This document shows, one piece after another, positions 53,701-62,408 of a stretch of 62,843 nucleotides of DNA (the stretch's first letter is position 1; each line of letters opens with the position of its first letter). A model generated the notes under the pieces. The model saw nothing but the letters and a program-made list of their open reading frames with translations, searched no databases and was not told the DNA's origin. Origin of the DNA: Actinomycetes bacterium (GTDB lineage: Bacteria; Actinomycetota; Acidimicrobiia; Acidimicrobiales; SZUA-35); NCBI GenBank assembly GCA_024280015.1, contig JAJRQY010000083.1, positions 1 to 62,843 on the forward strand, read 5' to 3'. Position numbers and translations under genes: made by a program.

Positions 53701-55229
53701 CGTTCATCGGCCAGATTTGGGACACTGTGGGTATCGAGAGCGACCGCAATGTTCTTCGTTTCCATATAGAAATCAAAGCTCCAGTCGCCACCATCGCGAC
53801 CAATTCCGCTGGCCTTCATTCCACCGAATGGAGCTGGCAGGTGGCGCACGTTCTCGGAGTTGATCCAGACCATCCCGACATCAAGTGCGTTGGCAACTCG
53901 GTGTGCTCGACCAACATCGCTGGTCCAGATGTATCCAGCCAGCCCATATTCAGTGTCATTAGCGACGGCTACGGCATCTGCTTCATCGCTGAAACGCAGT
54001 GCAGTCAGGACAGGCCCGAAGATCTCTTCTCGAGCAATCTGCATCGATTTGTCGGCATGGGTGAACAACATTGGTGTCACCCAATTGCCGCTTGGCGAGG
54101 CATCAGCAAATGGCGTTCCTTCCAGGACAGTTGCTCCCTCGGCGTTGGCGATCTCGCGATAGCCAAGAACCTTGTCGCGGTGGCATTCATGGATAAGTGG
54201 CCCGATGACCGATTTGGGGTCTAACGGGTGGCCAACAGGAATTGCTTGCATTCGCTCAGCGATCCGAGCGGTGAATTCATCATAAATTGACTCCTGAACC
54301 AAGACGCGGCTCGAGCTGGTGCAGCGCTCTCCGTTCAGGCTGTAAATCATGAAGGTGACGGCATCGAGCGCACGATCAAGGTCAGCATCATCGAACACGA
54401 CCACTGGATTCTTACCACCGAGTTCGAGGTGGAGTCGCTTGAGCGTTGGTGCACTTTGGGCCTGGATCAACGAACCGGTCGACGATTCACCAACGAAAGC
54501 AACCGCCTTGATCGCGGGGTGCTCGGTTAGAGCTCGTCCAGCGTTCTCCCCCATGCCATGGACAACGTTCAGCACTCCAGGCGGCAGGCCGGCCTCGAGT
54601 GCGGTCTCAGCTAGCAAGTGGGCAGTAAGCGGGCTCCACTCAGCTGGCTTGTGTACAACGGTGCAGCCCGCCGCAAGCGCTGGTGCGATCTTCCACGTCG
54701 ACAACATGAAAGGGGTATTCCATGGAGTGATGACTCCAATGGGCCCGAGTGGCTGTCTGGTCGTGTAGTTGACGTGATGTTGAGCCATCATTGACTGACC
54801 GTCAGCAGCGGCGGGGGCCTGATCAGCAAAGAAACGAAAGTTAGCCGCACCGCGAAGTGCCGCCGCGGACATGAACCGCATCGTTTGGCCAGTATCGACG
54901 CATTCAAGCAGAGCAATCTGACGGGCCCGCTCGGCGATCAGATCGGCGACTTGATGCAGGATTCGCTTCCGCTCGGTTCCTGGAGTCGCACTCCACTGCT
55001 CGAATGCCTCGGCTGCTGCTTCGGCCGCTGCAGCTACGTCATCAGCGTTGCCGGCAACGACGTCGCCAAGTTTGGAACCATCGATGGGTGACGTATTGAG
55101 GAAAGTCTCGCTTGGGTCACTAGCCGCTGACTTTCCACCGATCAGGTGTTGTAGTGGTTCGGAACGGAAGCGGGCGAGGTACTCATTGGCGGCGGAAAGG
55201 TTCTCTGCAAGCGTGTACGCAGTAGTCAT
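53697..55229 (-). CDS. hpaE: Aldehyde dehydrogenase, 5-carboxymethyl-2-hydroxymuconate semialdehyde type
   Basis: 510 residues. NAD-dependent ALDH: GPIGVITPWNTPFMLSTWKI, GESSTGSLIQAQ, catalytic Glu in LHLELGGKNPVVVFDDADLD, nucleophile Cys in YSLNGERCTSSSRVLVQES, and EEIFGPVLTALRF. The NGERCT(A/S)SSR motif and length match HpaE/XylG-type semialdehyde dehydrogenases. Oxidises the ring-cleavage product. Between the isomerase (overlap four bases) and LigA-like genes; all co-transcribed. Confidence 0.85.
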   Translation of the reverse strand: MTTAYTLAENLSAANEYLARFRSEPLQHLIGGKSAASDPSETFLNTSPIDGSKLGDVVAGNADDVAAAAEAAAEAFEQWSATPGTERKRILHQVADLIAERARQIALLECVDTGQTMRFMSAAALRGAANFRFFADQAPAAADGQSMMAQHHVNYTTRQPLGPIGVITPWNTPFMLSTWKIAPALAAGCTVVHKPAEWSPLTAHLLAETALEAGLPPGVLNVVHGMGENAGRALTEHPAIKAVAFVGESSTGSLIQAQSAPTLKRLHLELGGKNPVVVFDDADLDRALDAVTFMIYSLNGERCTSSSRVLVQESIYDEFTARIAERMQAIPVGHPLDPKSVIGPLIHECHRDKVLGYREIANAEGATVLEGTPFADASPSGNWVTPMLFTHADKSMQIAREEIFGPVLTALRFSDEADAVAVANDTEYGLAGYIWTSDVGRAHRVANALDVGMVWINSENVRHLPAPFGGMKASGIGRDGGDWSFDFYMETKNIAVALDTHSVPNLADER

Positions 55230-55624
55230 TGAGGGTTCTCCTGCATGTGAGGTCGTACATGATTTCGGTTGATTCGGAACTCGGGGTCAATCTCGGTGAT
55301 CTTGGCTGACCAAGCAACAACGAGATCACCCGCGTCATCACCCTCACCGAGGTGCTGTTCTGCAGCATCAAGGATTCGACCCAGAAACAAGTGCTTGGCC
55401 GCGGTGGTCCGCCCGGGGCCGATATAGGCGGCGATGGCGATGAAGGCATAGCGAGGATCGCCGTTGGCGACCCGGTAAAAATCGGCCTGGTGGGCTCGGG
55501 TTCGCAGTGCATCTGGCGCAGCAAGCCCATCGGCGAGGGCTGCAGAGTGCACGGCATTCACCAGTGACTGGATGTTGTGATGATTGGCAACGTTCGATGA
55601 GTACTCAATGGTCACATGGGGCAT
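55226..55624 (-). CDS. hpaF: 5-carboxymethyl-2-hydroxymuconate isomerase-like
   Basis: 132 residues; ATG 55624 chosen since GGGAGG lies four bases upstream and MPHVTIEYSSNVANHHNIQS is the family N-terminus, with the catalytic Pro exposed after Met removal. Tautomerase-superfamily fold: FYRVANGDPRYAFIAIAAYI and RTTAAKHLFLGRILDAAEQH, EIDPEFRINRNHVRPHM at the end. Converts 5-carboxymethyl-2-hydroxymuconate to its oxo isomer in the homoprotocatechuate pathway. First enzyme gene after the importer genes, 133 bases from livF. Confidence 0.88.
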   Translation of the reverse strand: MPHVTIEYSSNVANHHNIQSLVNAVHSAALADGLAAPDALRTRAHQADFYRVANGDPRYAFIAIAAYIGPGRTTAAKHLFLGRILDAAEQHLGEGDDAGDLVVAWSAKITEIDPEFRINRNHVRPHMQENPQ

Positions 55625-55757
55625 AGAACCTCCCGCTGAGTCGCGGCCAGATATTTGGGGATACGAAAGAACATGACAGTATCTCAGGCAGACATCGTCG
55701 TTGAATCTGAGTAACCGGACACCATTGTTTTCGACATGAGCTGGGTGAGGACGAACA

Positions 55758-56498
55758 TCATGTTCCCAAGTACGCGGCCTGCACGCGCGGGTTGTTGAGA
55801 AGCTCTTTGCCCGGACCTTCCAGTACGATTTCACCAGTCTCAATCACGTATCCGCGTTCGGCGAGTTTGAGAGCCTGCCGACTATTCTGCTCGATGAGTA
55901 GGACCGAAACACCCTGATCAACGAGTCCAGCAAGCATCTCGAAAATCTGCGCAACGATCAAGGGCGCGAGCCCAAGCGATGGCTCATCCAGCAGCAGTAG
56001 CTTTGGTCGCGAGACCAGGGCGCGGGCAATGGCGAGCATCTGCTGCTCACCGCCGCTCATGGTGCCAGCACGTTGGCTCAGGCGCTCGCGAAGTACCGGA
56101 AACACTTCGGTAACCCGCTCGACCTCCTCAGCGGCCTCGTGTCGAACCCGTGGGCGGTACCACGAGTAACTGCCAAGTAGCAGGTTCTCGTGGACCGAGA
56201 GGTCAGCAAAGATTTGGCGATGCTCCGGTACGTGGGCAATGCCTCTGGCCACAACACGGCGAATGGCGTCGCCGGTAATATCTGTTGAGTCGAAGCGGAC
56301 TGTTCCGGATACAGGGTTCACCGGTCCGCAGATGGCGTTGAGTAGTGTCGTCTTACCAGAACCATTGCTTCCAACAACGGCGACGATCTCATTGGGCATG
56401 ACTCTCAGGGACACACCGTGGAGCGCTTGGATCTGCCCGTAGGCGCAAACAACATCCTCACATTCCAGTAACGGACGCTTAGCCGATAGATCAATCAT
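55758..56498 (-). CDS. Branched-chain-type ABC importer ATPase (LivF-like)
   Basis: 246 residues. Walker A VVGSNGSGKTTLLNAICG, Q-loop region VPEHRQIFADLSVHENLLLG, signature MSGGEQQMLAIARALVSRPK, Walker B LLLLDEPSLGLAPLIVAQIF and His-switch IEQNSRQALK (His replaced by Asn-Ser context; LivF often reads EQN). Powers uptake with the partner ATPase. Its start overlaps the LivG-like gene by eight bases. Confidence 0.92.
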   Translation of the reverse strand: MIDLSAKRPLLECEDVVCAYGQIQALHGVSLRVMPNEIVAVVGSNGSGKTTLLNAICGPVNPVSGTVRFDSTDITGDAIRRVVARGIAHVPEHRQIFADLSVHENLLLGSYSWYRPRVRHEAAEEVERVTEVFPVLRERLSQRAGTMSGGEQQMLAIARALVSRPKLLLLDEPSLGLAPLIVAQIFEMLAGLVDQGVSVLLIEQNSRQALKLAERGYVIETGEIVLEGPGKELLNNPRVQAAYLGT

Positions 56499-57267
56499 CT
56501 GTCTCTTCTCCCAGGTATGCCGCGATCACCTGAGGCATCTCTCGCACTTCGGCTGGAGTGCCTCGTGCAATGCTGATTCCGAAGTCGAAAACGGTGATCG
56601 TGTCGGCCAAACCCATCATGACCGGCATGTCGTGCTCGACGAGCATCACCGTTGTACCGCCGCTTCGGATTGATCGGATCAGTTCCATTAGCTCGGCTGC
56701 TTCGACAGCATTGAGGCCGGAAGCTGGTTCATCAAGGAGCAAGATTTTTGGCTGCAGAGCCATGGCCCGAGCCAGCTCGACTCGGCGTTGGTGCCCGAGT
56801 GGTAACTCCGTCGCGAACGCATCGGCAATACCCAGCAGGTCGAATCTCTCCAGGGTGGCATCAACCATCTCGACCGCACGGCGGTGTTCTTGACGAGCAT
56901 GACGAGTTCCGAGCAGGCCAGCAACAAACCCCGCAGTGCCATGCCGGTGGTAACCAACCATGACGTGCTCCGCCACCGTCATCTCCTCGAAGAGTTGAAG
57001 GTTCTGAAATGTTCTCGTGATGCCTCGTTGAGCCAGTTCAGCTGGGGTGGATTGAGAGATGTCTTCTCCCTGAAACGTCAACGTTCCGCCATCGGAGCGG
57101 TAGAAGCCGGTGATGATATTGAAGAAGGTTGTTTTGCCGGCGCCGTTCGGTCCGATCAGTCCGTGGATCTCACCTTCATCGACGCGAACATCCACATTGT
57201 CCAGGGCTCTAATGCCACCAAATACCTTCGATACCCCAGATGCTTCGAGCGAAACTCGGCCACTCAC
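56491..57267 (-). CDS. Branched-chain-type ABC importer ATPase (LivG-like)
   Basis: 258 residues. Walker A GLIGPNGAGKTTFFNIITGF, the LivG-typical ITRTFQNLQLFEEMTVAEHV, degenerate signature ELPLGHQRRVELARAMALQP (LGHQR in place of SGGQ), Walker B ILLLDEPASGLNAVEAAELM and VEHDMPVMMGLAD switch. Overlaps the LivM-like gene by four bases and the LivF-like gene at its end. Confidence 0.92.
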   Translation of the reverse strand: MSGRVSLEASGVSKVFGGIRALDNVDVRVDEGEIHGLIGPNGAGKTTFFNIITGFYRSDGGTLTFQGEDISQSTPAELAQRGITRTFQNLQLFEEMTVAEHVMVGYHRHGTAGFVAGLLGTRHARQEHRRAVEMVDATLERFDLLGIADAFATELPLGHQRRVELARAMALQPKILLLDEPASGLNAVEAAELMELIRSIRSGGTTVMLVEHDMPVMMGLADTITVFDFGISIARGTPAEVREMPQVIAAYLGEETDD

Positions 57268-58352
57268 GAACTTGCTCCACTCTCAGGTACGGCTGAAGTT
57301 CGCCGAAGACGTCTGAAGTGATGCAGAACACCTTCCGGGGCAAAGATCATGATGATCGCCAGCAGGAATCCGAAGACCGTGAGTTGGTAGGGCCCCGTCG
57401 GCCCATCGATAATCTTTGGCAACTGGGTCTTGAGCGTCTCATCGATTGCGAAAATGACCACAACCCCGGTCAAACCACCCCAAACTGATGCAACTCCTCC
57501 AATGGAGGCCATGATCACGAACTCCAGCGACACGGCGAAGCTGAACGATGAGGGTGAAACGGCGATTTGGAAGTGGGCAAACAAGCTGCCAGCGATACTG
57601 GCAAACCCCGCCGCCAGCGCAAAGGTGACGGCCTTGCTGTGGGGAACATCAACACCACTGGCCTGAGCCGCCAAGGGGCTTGACCGCAACGCCCGAAGGG
57701 CGTAGCCAACACGCGATCGACCGAGGTTATTTGCCGCCCAAATCGACAGGAGAGCGATCGCCCAGACCAAGAAGTAATAGCGCTCAGCGGGCCAGACCGA
57801 GAACGAGCCGATTCGAAGGCGAGGAATGTCAGAGATGCCGTCGGAGCCGCCAGTCAGACTCACGGTCGACGGATCGATCCCAAAGTTCTCTCGGAAGAGG
57901 ATGAAGAATGCGATACCAAGGCCAAGTGTTGCCATCGCCAGGTAGTGACCCTCAAGCCGCAGAACGGCTCGCCCGATCAAGAAGGCAAGTCCGGCCACAG
58001 CCGCAGCCGCGACAACCATCACAATCCATGGCCACCACCATGAGGTTGACACCGATGGAGGTAGGCCGATCTTGCCGGCCCGAGCGGTGGTGATCGCCGA
58101 GGCGTATGCCCCGAGACCGTAGAAGCCGGCCTGGCCCAGCGAAATCTGACCGGCGTATCCCAACAACAGGTTGAGACCGACCACGACCGGAACCAGAATC
58201 CCGATGCGGATCAGCGTGTCAAAGGTGATGACGTTGCCAGTGAGCCCGGAGATCGAGAACGCCTCCGTCATCTCCCCGAGACCAAGCGCCACGACGACCG
58301 CAGCCACCCCAACCAGTCCTTTCCAGGCTGACGCGTGAGCCATGCCACTCAT
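57264..58352 (-). CDS. Branched-chain-type ABC importer permease (LivM-like)
   Basis: 362 residues with about nine or ten transmembrane segments. LNLLLGYAGQISLGQAGFYG and GLGAYASAITTARAGK are the LivM motifs, and ALRSSPLAAQASGVDVPHSK AVTFAL (split) is the EAA-like coupling loop. Pairs with the LivH-like permease. Four-base overlap with both neighbouring genes. Confidence 0.92.
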   Translation of the reverse strand: MSGMAHASAWKGLVGVAAVVVALGLGEMTEAFSISGLTGNVITFDTLIRIGILVPVVVGLNLLLGYAGQISLGQAGFYGLGAYASAITTARAGKIGLPPSVSTSWWWPWIVMVVAAAAVAGLAFLIGRAVLRLEGHYLAMATLGLGIAFFILFRENFGIDPSTVSLTGGSDGISDIPRLRIGSFSVWPAERYYFLVWAIALLSIWAANNLGRSRVGYALRALRSSPLAAQASGVDVPHSKAVTFALAAGFASIAGSLFAHFQIAVSPSSFSFAVSLEFVIMASIGGVASVWGGLTGVVVIFAIDETLKTQLPKIIDGPTGPYQLTVFGFLLAIIMIFAPEGVLHHFRRLRRTSAVPESGASS

Positions 58353-59353
58353 ACCTTCTCCGTTTCTCGCTTGCCCGCGAAGAGCCCTTCGGGCCGGTAG
58401 AGCAGGACCAGTATCAGGATCACCGCTGACCAGATGTCACGAAGTCCGGCCTTGGTGACGCCGGCGGCTACGTTCTCAATAACGCCGAGCAGGATGCCTC
58501 CGGCGACCGCTCCAGAAACACTTCGCAGACCACCGGTGACGGCAGATACGAATCCCTTCAGTCCGAGCCGGAGTCCCATGTCATAGATCGGGGCGGTTGC
58601 GGGAGCTATCAGGATTCCGCCGACTGCCCCGAGCGCAGCAGCAAGCCCGAACGCCACGGTTGCCATTGCCACAGAGTTGATGCCCATCAGGTTGGCCGCT
58701 AATTCATTAGAGGCAGAGGCTCGAAAGGCACGGCCCTTCATTGTCTTGGTGAAGAACCATGACAGAGCGATCAACAAGGTGATTGTCGCCAGCCAGATCC
58801 AGATCGACTGTCCCTTGACGAGCAAGCCGAATGGCCGATAGTTGGTGTCACGAGGGTTGTCGGTCAGGAAGGTGTTGAAGGCTGGCAGCCGGAGTGCGTT
58901 TGGCCCCCACTTGAGGAGCGCGAGACCTTCAAGCGCAGTGAACAATCCAACCGTCACGATGATCTTTACCAGGTCATTTGATTTTCGGATCGGCCTCATG
59001 AAGACAATGTCGGTAACGACACCGACTGCGGTGGTCAGCACGATTGCTATCGACGCCGCGATCACCAGATTCAGCAGATCAGAGCCCGTTAGCGAACGGG
59101 AGTACACATCGGCGGTAATCATCGCTCCCAGCATCACGAACGCGCCCTGCGCGAAGTTGATGACCTTGGTCACGTTGAACACCACGACAAACCCAACGGC
59201 GATCAACGCATAGATCGAGCCGCTGCGTAGTCCGTCCACGGTGAGCTGGGCGTACTCGGTTGCCCCGAACCCTCGACCGTTCCCGAGTCGCAGGATGATA
59301 GCGATCAGTACGAGCCCAATACCCGCAGATCGGGCACTCATTGGCAGTCTCAT
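58349..59353 (-). CDS. Branched-chain-type ABC importer permease (LivH-like)
   Basis: 334 residues; ATG 59353 chosen since GAGGA lies six bases before it, although the frame is open to 59470. Motifs: LTVDGLRSGSIYALIAVGFV, VFNVTKVINFAQGAFVMLGA, and coupling loop FRASASNELAANLMGINSVA. About eight transmembrane segments. The gene is 70 bases after the binding-protein gene and overlaps the LivM-like gene. Confidence 0.92.
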   Translation of the reverse strand: MRLPMSARSAGIGLVLIAIILRLGNGRGFGATEYAQLTVDGLRSGSIYALIAVGFVVVFNVTKVINFAQGAFVMLGAMITADVYSRSLTGSDLLNLVIAASIAIVLTTAVGVVTDIVFMRPIRKSNDLVKIIVTVGLFTALEGLALLKWGPNALRLPAFNTFLTDNPRDTNYRPFGLLVKGQSIWIWLATITLLIALSWFFTKTMKGRAFRASASNELAANLMGINSVAMATVAFGLAAALGAVGGILIAPATAPIYDMGLRLGLKGFVSAVTGGLRSVSGAVAGGILLGVIENVAAGVTKAGLRDIWSAVILILVLLYRPEGLFAGKRETEKV

Positions 59354-59423
59354 TTTGGTCCTCGTTCTGTCATCGCCGTCGGTCTTGGGAGAATGCCGAC
59401 GGCGATGACCGATAGGGCTGGGA

Positions 59424-60767
59424 TCAATTGGCCCAATCTGATTCCGGTAGTGGAGCAAATGCTCCGTCAACCACCCGGACCGTGGTCAATGCAGTCTTGG
59501 TGTCGACGATTCCGACATGGTCATCAGCGCTGAGGGTGAAGACTCCGCCGGTCCCGACGAAGCCGTCGACCTCACTCTCAAGGGCATCTCGGATCGCCGC
59601 TCGTCGTTCGGCACCTTCAAGCCCGTCTTCCAAAGAGCCAAGGGCAAGCAGTGCCCACTGGCCCGCATCCCAGGCGTGACCACCAAAGCTGTTGACTGGT
59701 TCTCCAGAGAACTGTTCGTAGGCGTCTCGGTAGCTGGACAGGACACTCTTCTGGGGATCGTCGTCTGGCAGGCTGTCCGGCGGAACCAGCAGCTTGGGGC
59801 ATGTCGCGGTGACACCTTCGACAACTGTGGGGTCAAGGCTCAGGAATCCACCGTTGCAGATCCCGCTGGTGTGGATCACCTCGACGTCTGGTAGAGCATC
59901 GAGCAAGGCGGCATTGGCGTTGACCGCCGCTGGCATCAGTGAGCCGATGACCACGGTGTCACATCCGGCAGCCCCAATACTGACAGTTTGGGGGAACTCG
60001 GTTTCTTCACGCTCGAATACGTCGGAGAAAGCAATCTCCAGCCCGGCTGCATCAAAAGCGGCTGAAGCTGTATTCAGGACGTCTTGCCCGTAACCGGTGT
60101 TCTCGGCCAGGTAACAAACACTGCTGGAACCTCGTGCTCCGACATAGCTTGCGACCAGTTCGGCGACATTGTCATTGATATGCACCGTTTTGAAGATCCA
60201 CCGACGCACCTCGCCACTCTCCGGATCACGCACGATCGAGCCAGCCGAAGCCAAGGACACGAACGGTGTCTCGTTTTCGGTGGCAATGGGCAGCATCGCC
60301 AGCGAGTTGCCCGACGTGGTTCCACCTAACACGATGTCGACCGCGTCCTCAGTGATAAGGCGTGACATTGAACTAGCAGCCGCGTCCGGATTGGTCTCAT
60401 TATCGAGAAAGACGAACTCAACCGGGTGAAGAATTCCATCCGGTCCGGTTACACCGCCATCTGCGGTCACCTGTTCCTCAATCAACTGGAACGTTGCCTG
60501 CTCTGGGGCGCCAAGTCCTGATGCTGGGCCAGTAGCGGATACGGCGATGCCAATTCGATAGGTTGATCCGACTTCGGCATCTCCATCATCGGTCACTGGG
60601 GAGTCAGAGTCATCTGATGATGTATCTCCAGTGACGTCGCTCGTCGATGTTTCGCTACTGGCGTCATCCCCTGCGGACCCGGACGAATCGCTGCCACAGG
60701 CACTGGCTACGAGAGCCGCTGCAATCAGTGTGACGGTGGCTCGATACCAGACATTTTTCGTCTTCAC
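59424..60767 (-). CDS. ABC importer substrate-binding lipoprotein
   Basis: 447 residues from GTG 60767 (AAGGGG upstream). Lipoprotein signal LIAAALVASACGSDSSGSAG (lipobox VASAC), an acidic Ser/Asp linker of about 45 residues, then a type I periplasmic-binding domain of the leucine-binding family: STYRIGIAVSATGPASGLGA, VFLDNETNPDAAASSMSRLI and FVSLASAGSIVRDPESGEVR. Binds the imported compound outside the cell; the aromatic-degradation neighbours suggest an aromatic acid such as 4-hydroxyphenylacetate rather than an amino acid. First gene of the importer-dioxygenase operon. Confidence 0.9.
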   Translation of the reverse strand: MKTKNVWYRATVTLIAAALVASACGSDSSGSAGDDASSETSTSDVTGDTSSDDSDSPVTDDGDAEVGSTYRIGIAVSATGPASGLGAPEQATFQLIEEQVTADGGVTGPDGILHPVEFVFLDNETNPDAAASSMSRLITEDAVDIVLGGTTSGNSLAMLPIATENETPFVSLASAGSIVRDPESGEVRRWIFKTVHINDNVAELVASYVGARGSSSVCYLAENTGYGQDVLNTASAAFDAAGLEIAFSDVFEREETEFPQTVSIGAAGCDTVVIGSLMPAAVNANAALLDALPDVEVIHTSGICNGGFLSLDPTVVEGVTATCPKLLVPPDSLPDDDPQKSVLSSYRDAYEQFSGEPVNSFGGHAWDAGQWALLALGSLEDGLEGAERRAAIRDALESEVDGFVGTGGVFTLSADDHVGIVDTKTALTTVRVVDGAFAPLPESDWAN

Positions 60768-60855
60768 GTCTTTCCCCTTTTGTCGTGAGTCGTTCGGCGC
60801 ACAATCACGTCCGACCGTCGGATCGTGAGTCGCTTCGGACTCATTCTCCATTTAA

Positions 60856-60896
60856 TTAACATGTTCAGCATGAATAGTTAACATGTTTAACATGTG
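60856..60896. promoter_or_regulatory. Operator region with three TTAACATGT repeats
   Basis: TTAACATGT occurs at 60856-60864, 60878-60886 and 60887-60895; the last two are directly adjacent, and two copies extend to the palindrome AACATGTT (60858-60865, 60880-60887). It lies between the divergent binding-protein gene and the MarR-type regulator, about 90 bases before the first and 180 before the second. Probably the binding sites of that regulator. Confidence 0.75.
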
Positions 60897-61073
60897 ACAC
60901 TCGTCGCTGTCAAGCAACAGTTCTAGTTCTACGGTCAAGACAGATGCATGAGGCCACCGACGCGTGGTGCACGGGTCCACAGACGCTCGGACTTGGCGAA
61001 AGCAAGTGTCGGGCTACGCGACTGGTAGCCTCGCGTCGATGGCCAGCCTCCAACTCATGAGACAAGAATCACA

Positions 61074-61568
61074 ATGATCAACTCTGGTCGTCTTGTGACC
61101 AATCGGGGCGAAGAAGAAGTCGACGGCGACACCCTGCGGCCATTCAGCGAATCCCTGCCGATGCTGCTGCTCAAGGCACGCGAAGCATCCATGCGGGCGT
61201 TCCGCCCGATGCTCGCCGCACACGATCTCACCGAGCAGCAATGGCGAGTGCTTCGAGCCCTGACCAGTCTGGACGGAGCTCCAGAAGTCACAGCGCTCGC
61301 CGACATCACCTTCTTGCTTGCCCCCAGCCTTTCCAGAATTATTACCAAGCTTGAAGACCGAGGGTTGATTTCACGTGACACGGTTCCACAAGACCAACGA
61401 CGTGCCCTCATCTCATTGACTCGTGCAGGAATCGAGCTTGTGGCCGAAATTGCCCCACAGTCCGAGGCGCTCTATTCACTGATCGAGAATCACCTTCCCC
61501 ACGAACGATTTGCCGACCTCATGGAGGGGTTGCAATCGCTGGCTGAGTTCAGGATCGACGACATCTGA
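61074..61568 (+). CDS. hpaR: MarR-family regulator, HpaR-like
   Basis: 164 residues. Winged HTH of the MarR fold: LPMLLLKAREASMRAFRPML, AHDLTEQQWRVLRALTSL, LLAPSLSRIITKLEDRGLIS and QDQRRALISLTRAGIELV. These four segments match HpaR, the repressor of homoprotocatechuate degradation genes, better than general MarR proteins. It is divergent from the importer operon and convergent with hpaI; the TTAACATGT sites in front fit a MarR operator. Predicted ligand: a pathway aromatic acid. Confidence 0.88.
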   Translation: MINSGRLVTNRGEEEVDGDTLRPFSESLPMLLLKAREASMRAFRPMLAAHDLTEQQWRVLRALTSLDGAPEVTALADITFLLAPSLSRIITKLEDRGLISRDTVPQDQRRALISLTRAGIELVAEIAPQSEALYSLIENHLPHERFADLMEGLQSLAEFRIDDI

Positions 61569-61631
61569 GCAACCAGGCTGGCCCAACAGCTGGATGCCAA
61601 TGGCTAGCTGGAATTGACTAGCCGGAACTGA

Positions 61632-62408
61632 CTAGTCGAGAGTCTTACCTCGCACGAACCTGTCGGCCAGCGCTCTCGTACCGCTGGCCAGAATCCCCGT
61701 GTCAGTCCCAACCCCAACAAATGTGGCACCGGCAGCCGCGTATTCCGCCGCGAGCTCTGGTGTTACTCCCAGAACTCCCGCCGCCTTCCCAGTCGCACGA
61801 ATCCGGCCCAACGCATCGGCGACCGCTGCCTTGACCGCTGGATGATCTGCTTGTCCGAGATAGCCAAGTGCTGCACCGAGATCTGACGGTCCCACGAACA
61901 AGGCGTCGATACCAGAAACGGCTGCGATGGCCTCAAGGTTCTCAAGGCCCGCAATCGATTCGATCTGAGCAATCACACACATCTGATCATCGGCCTGCGT
62001 CCAGTAGTCCTCAACCCGACCCCACCGGGATCCTCGTGCCGTCGCAACACCCCGGATCCCGGCCGGGGGGTAACGAACAGCTCGGACCATCTCCGCCGCA
62101 TGCTCCCTCGTCTCAACCATTGGCACCAAGATTGATTGGGCGCCGATGTCGAGGTATTGCTTGATGAGAGCAACGTCGCCTCGGACAGGTCGGATGATCG
62201 GTGACACGGGATAGCCCCCAACCGCTTGGAGCTGCTGTAGAAGTGAGCGGATGTCATTTGGCGAATGCTCCGCGTCAAGCAAGATCCAATCGAAACCGGC
62301 GCCAGCGGTAATTTCCGCTGCGACAGAATCGGCCAGGCTCACCCACAATCCGTACTGGACGCCATCTTCAGCAAGGCGAGCCTTGAAATTGTTCGTTGGC
62401 ATCTCCAT
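61632..62408 (-). CDS. hpaI: 4-hydroxy-2-oxoheptane-1,7-dioate aldolase-like (HpaI)
   Basis: 258 residues, class II pyruvate aldolase of the HpcH/HpaI family. YGLWVSLADSVAAEITAGAG, FDWILLDAEHSPNDIRSLLQ (acid and base region), IIRPVRGDVALIKQYLDIGA, QSILVPMVETREHAAEMVRA and IAQIESIAGLENLEAIAAV (metal Glu), VGPSDLGAALG (metal Asp). Splits the last C7 intermediate to pyruvate and succinate semialdehyde. Its ATG overlaps the last base of the hydratase stop codon. Confidence 0.9.
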   Translation of the reverse strand: MEMPTNNFKARLAEDGVQYGLWVSLADSVAAEITAGAGFDWILLDAEHSPNDIRSLLQQLQAVGGYPVSPIIRPVRGDVALIKQYLDIGAQSILVPMVETREHAAEMVRAVRYPPAGIRGVATARGSRWGRVEDYWTQADDQMCVIAQIESIAGLENLEAIAAVSGIDALFVGPSDLGAALGYLGQADHPAVKAAVADALGRIRATGKAAGVLGVTPELAAEYAAAGATFVGVGTDTGILASGTRALADRFVRGKTLD

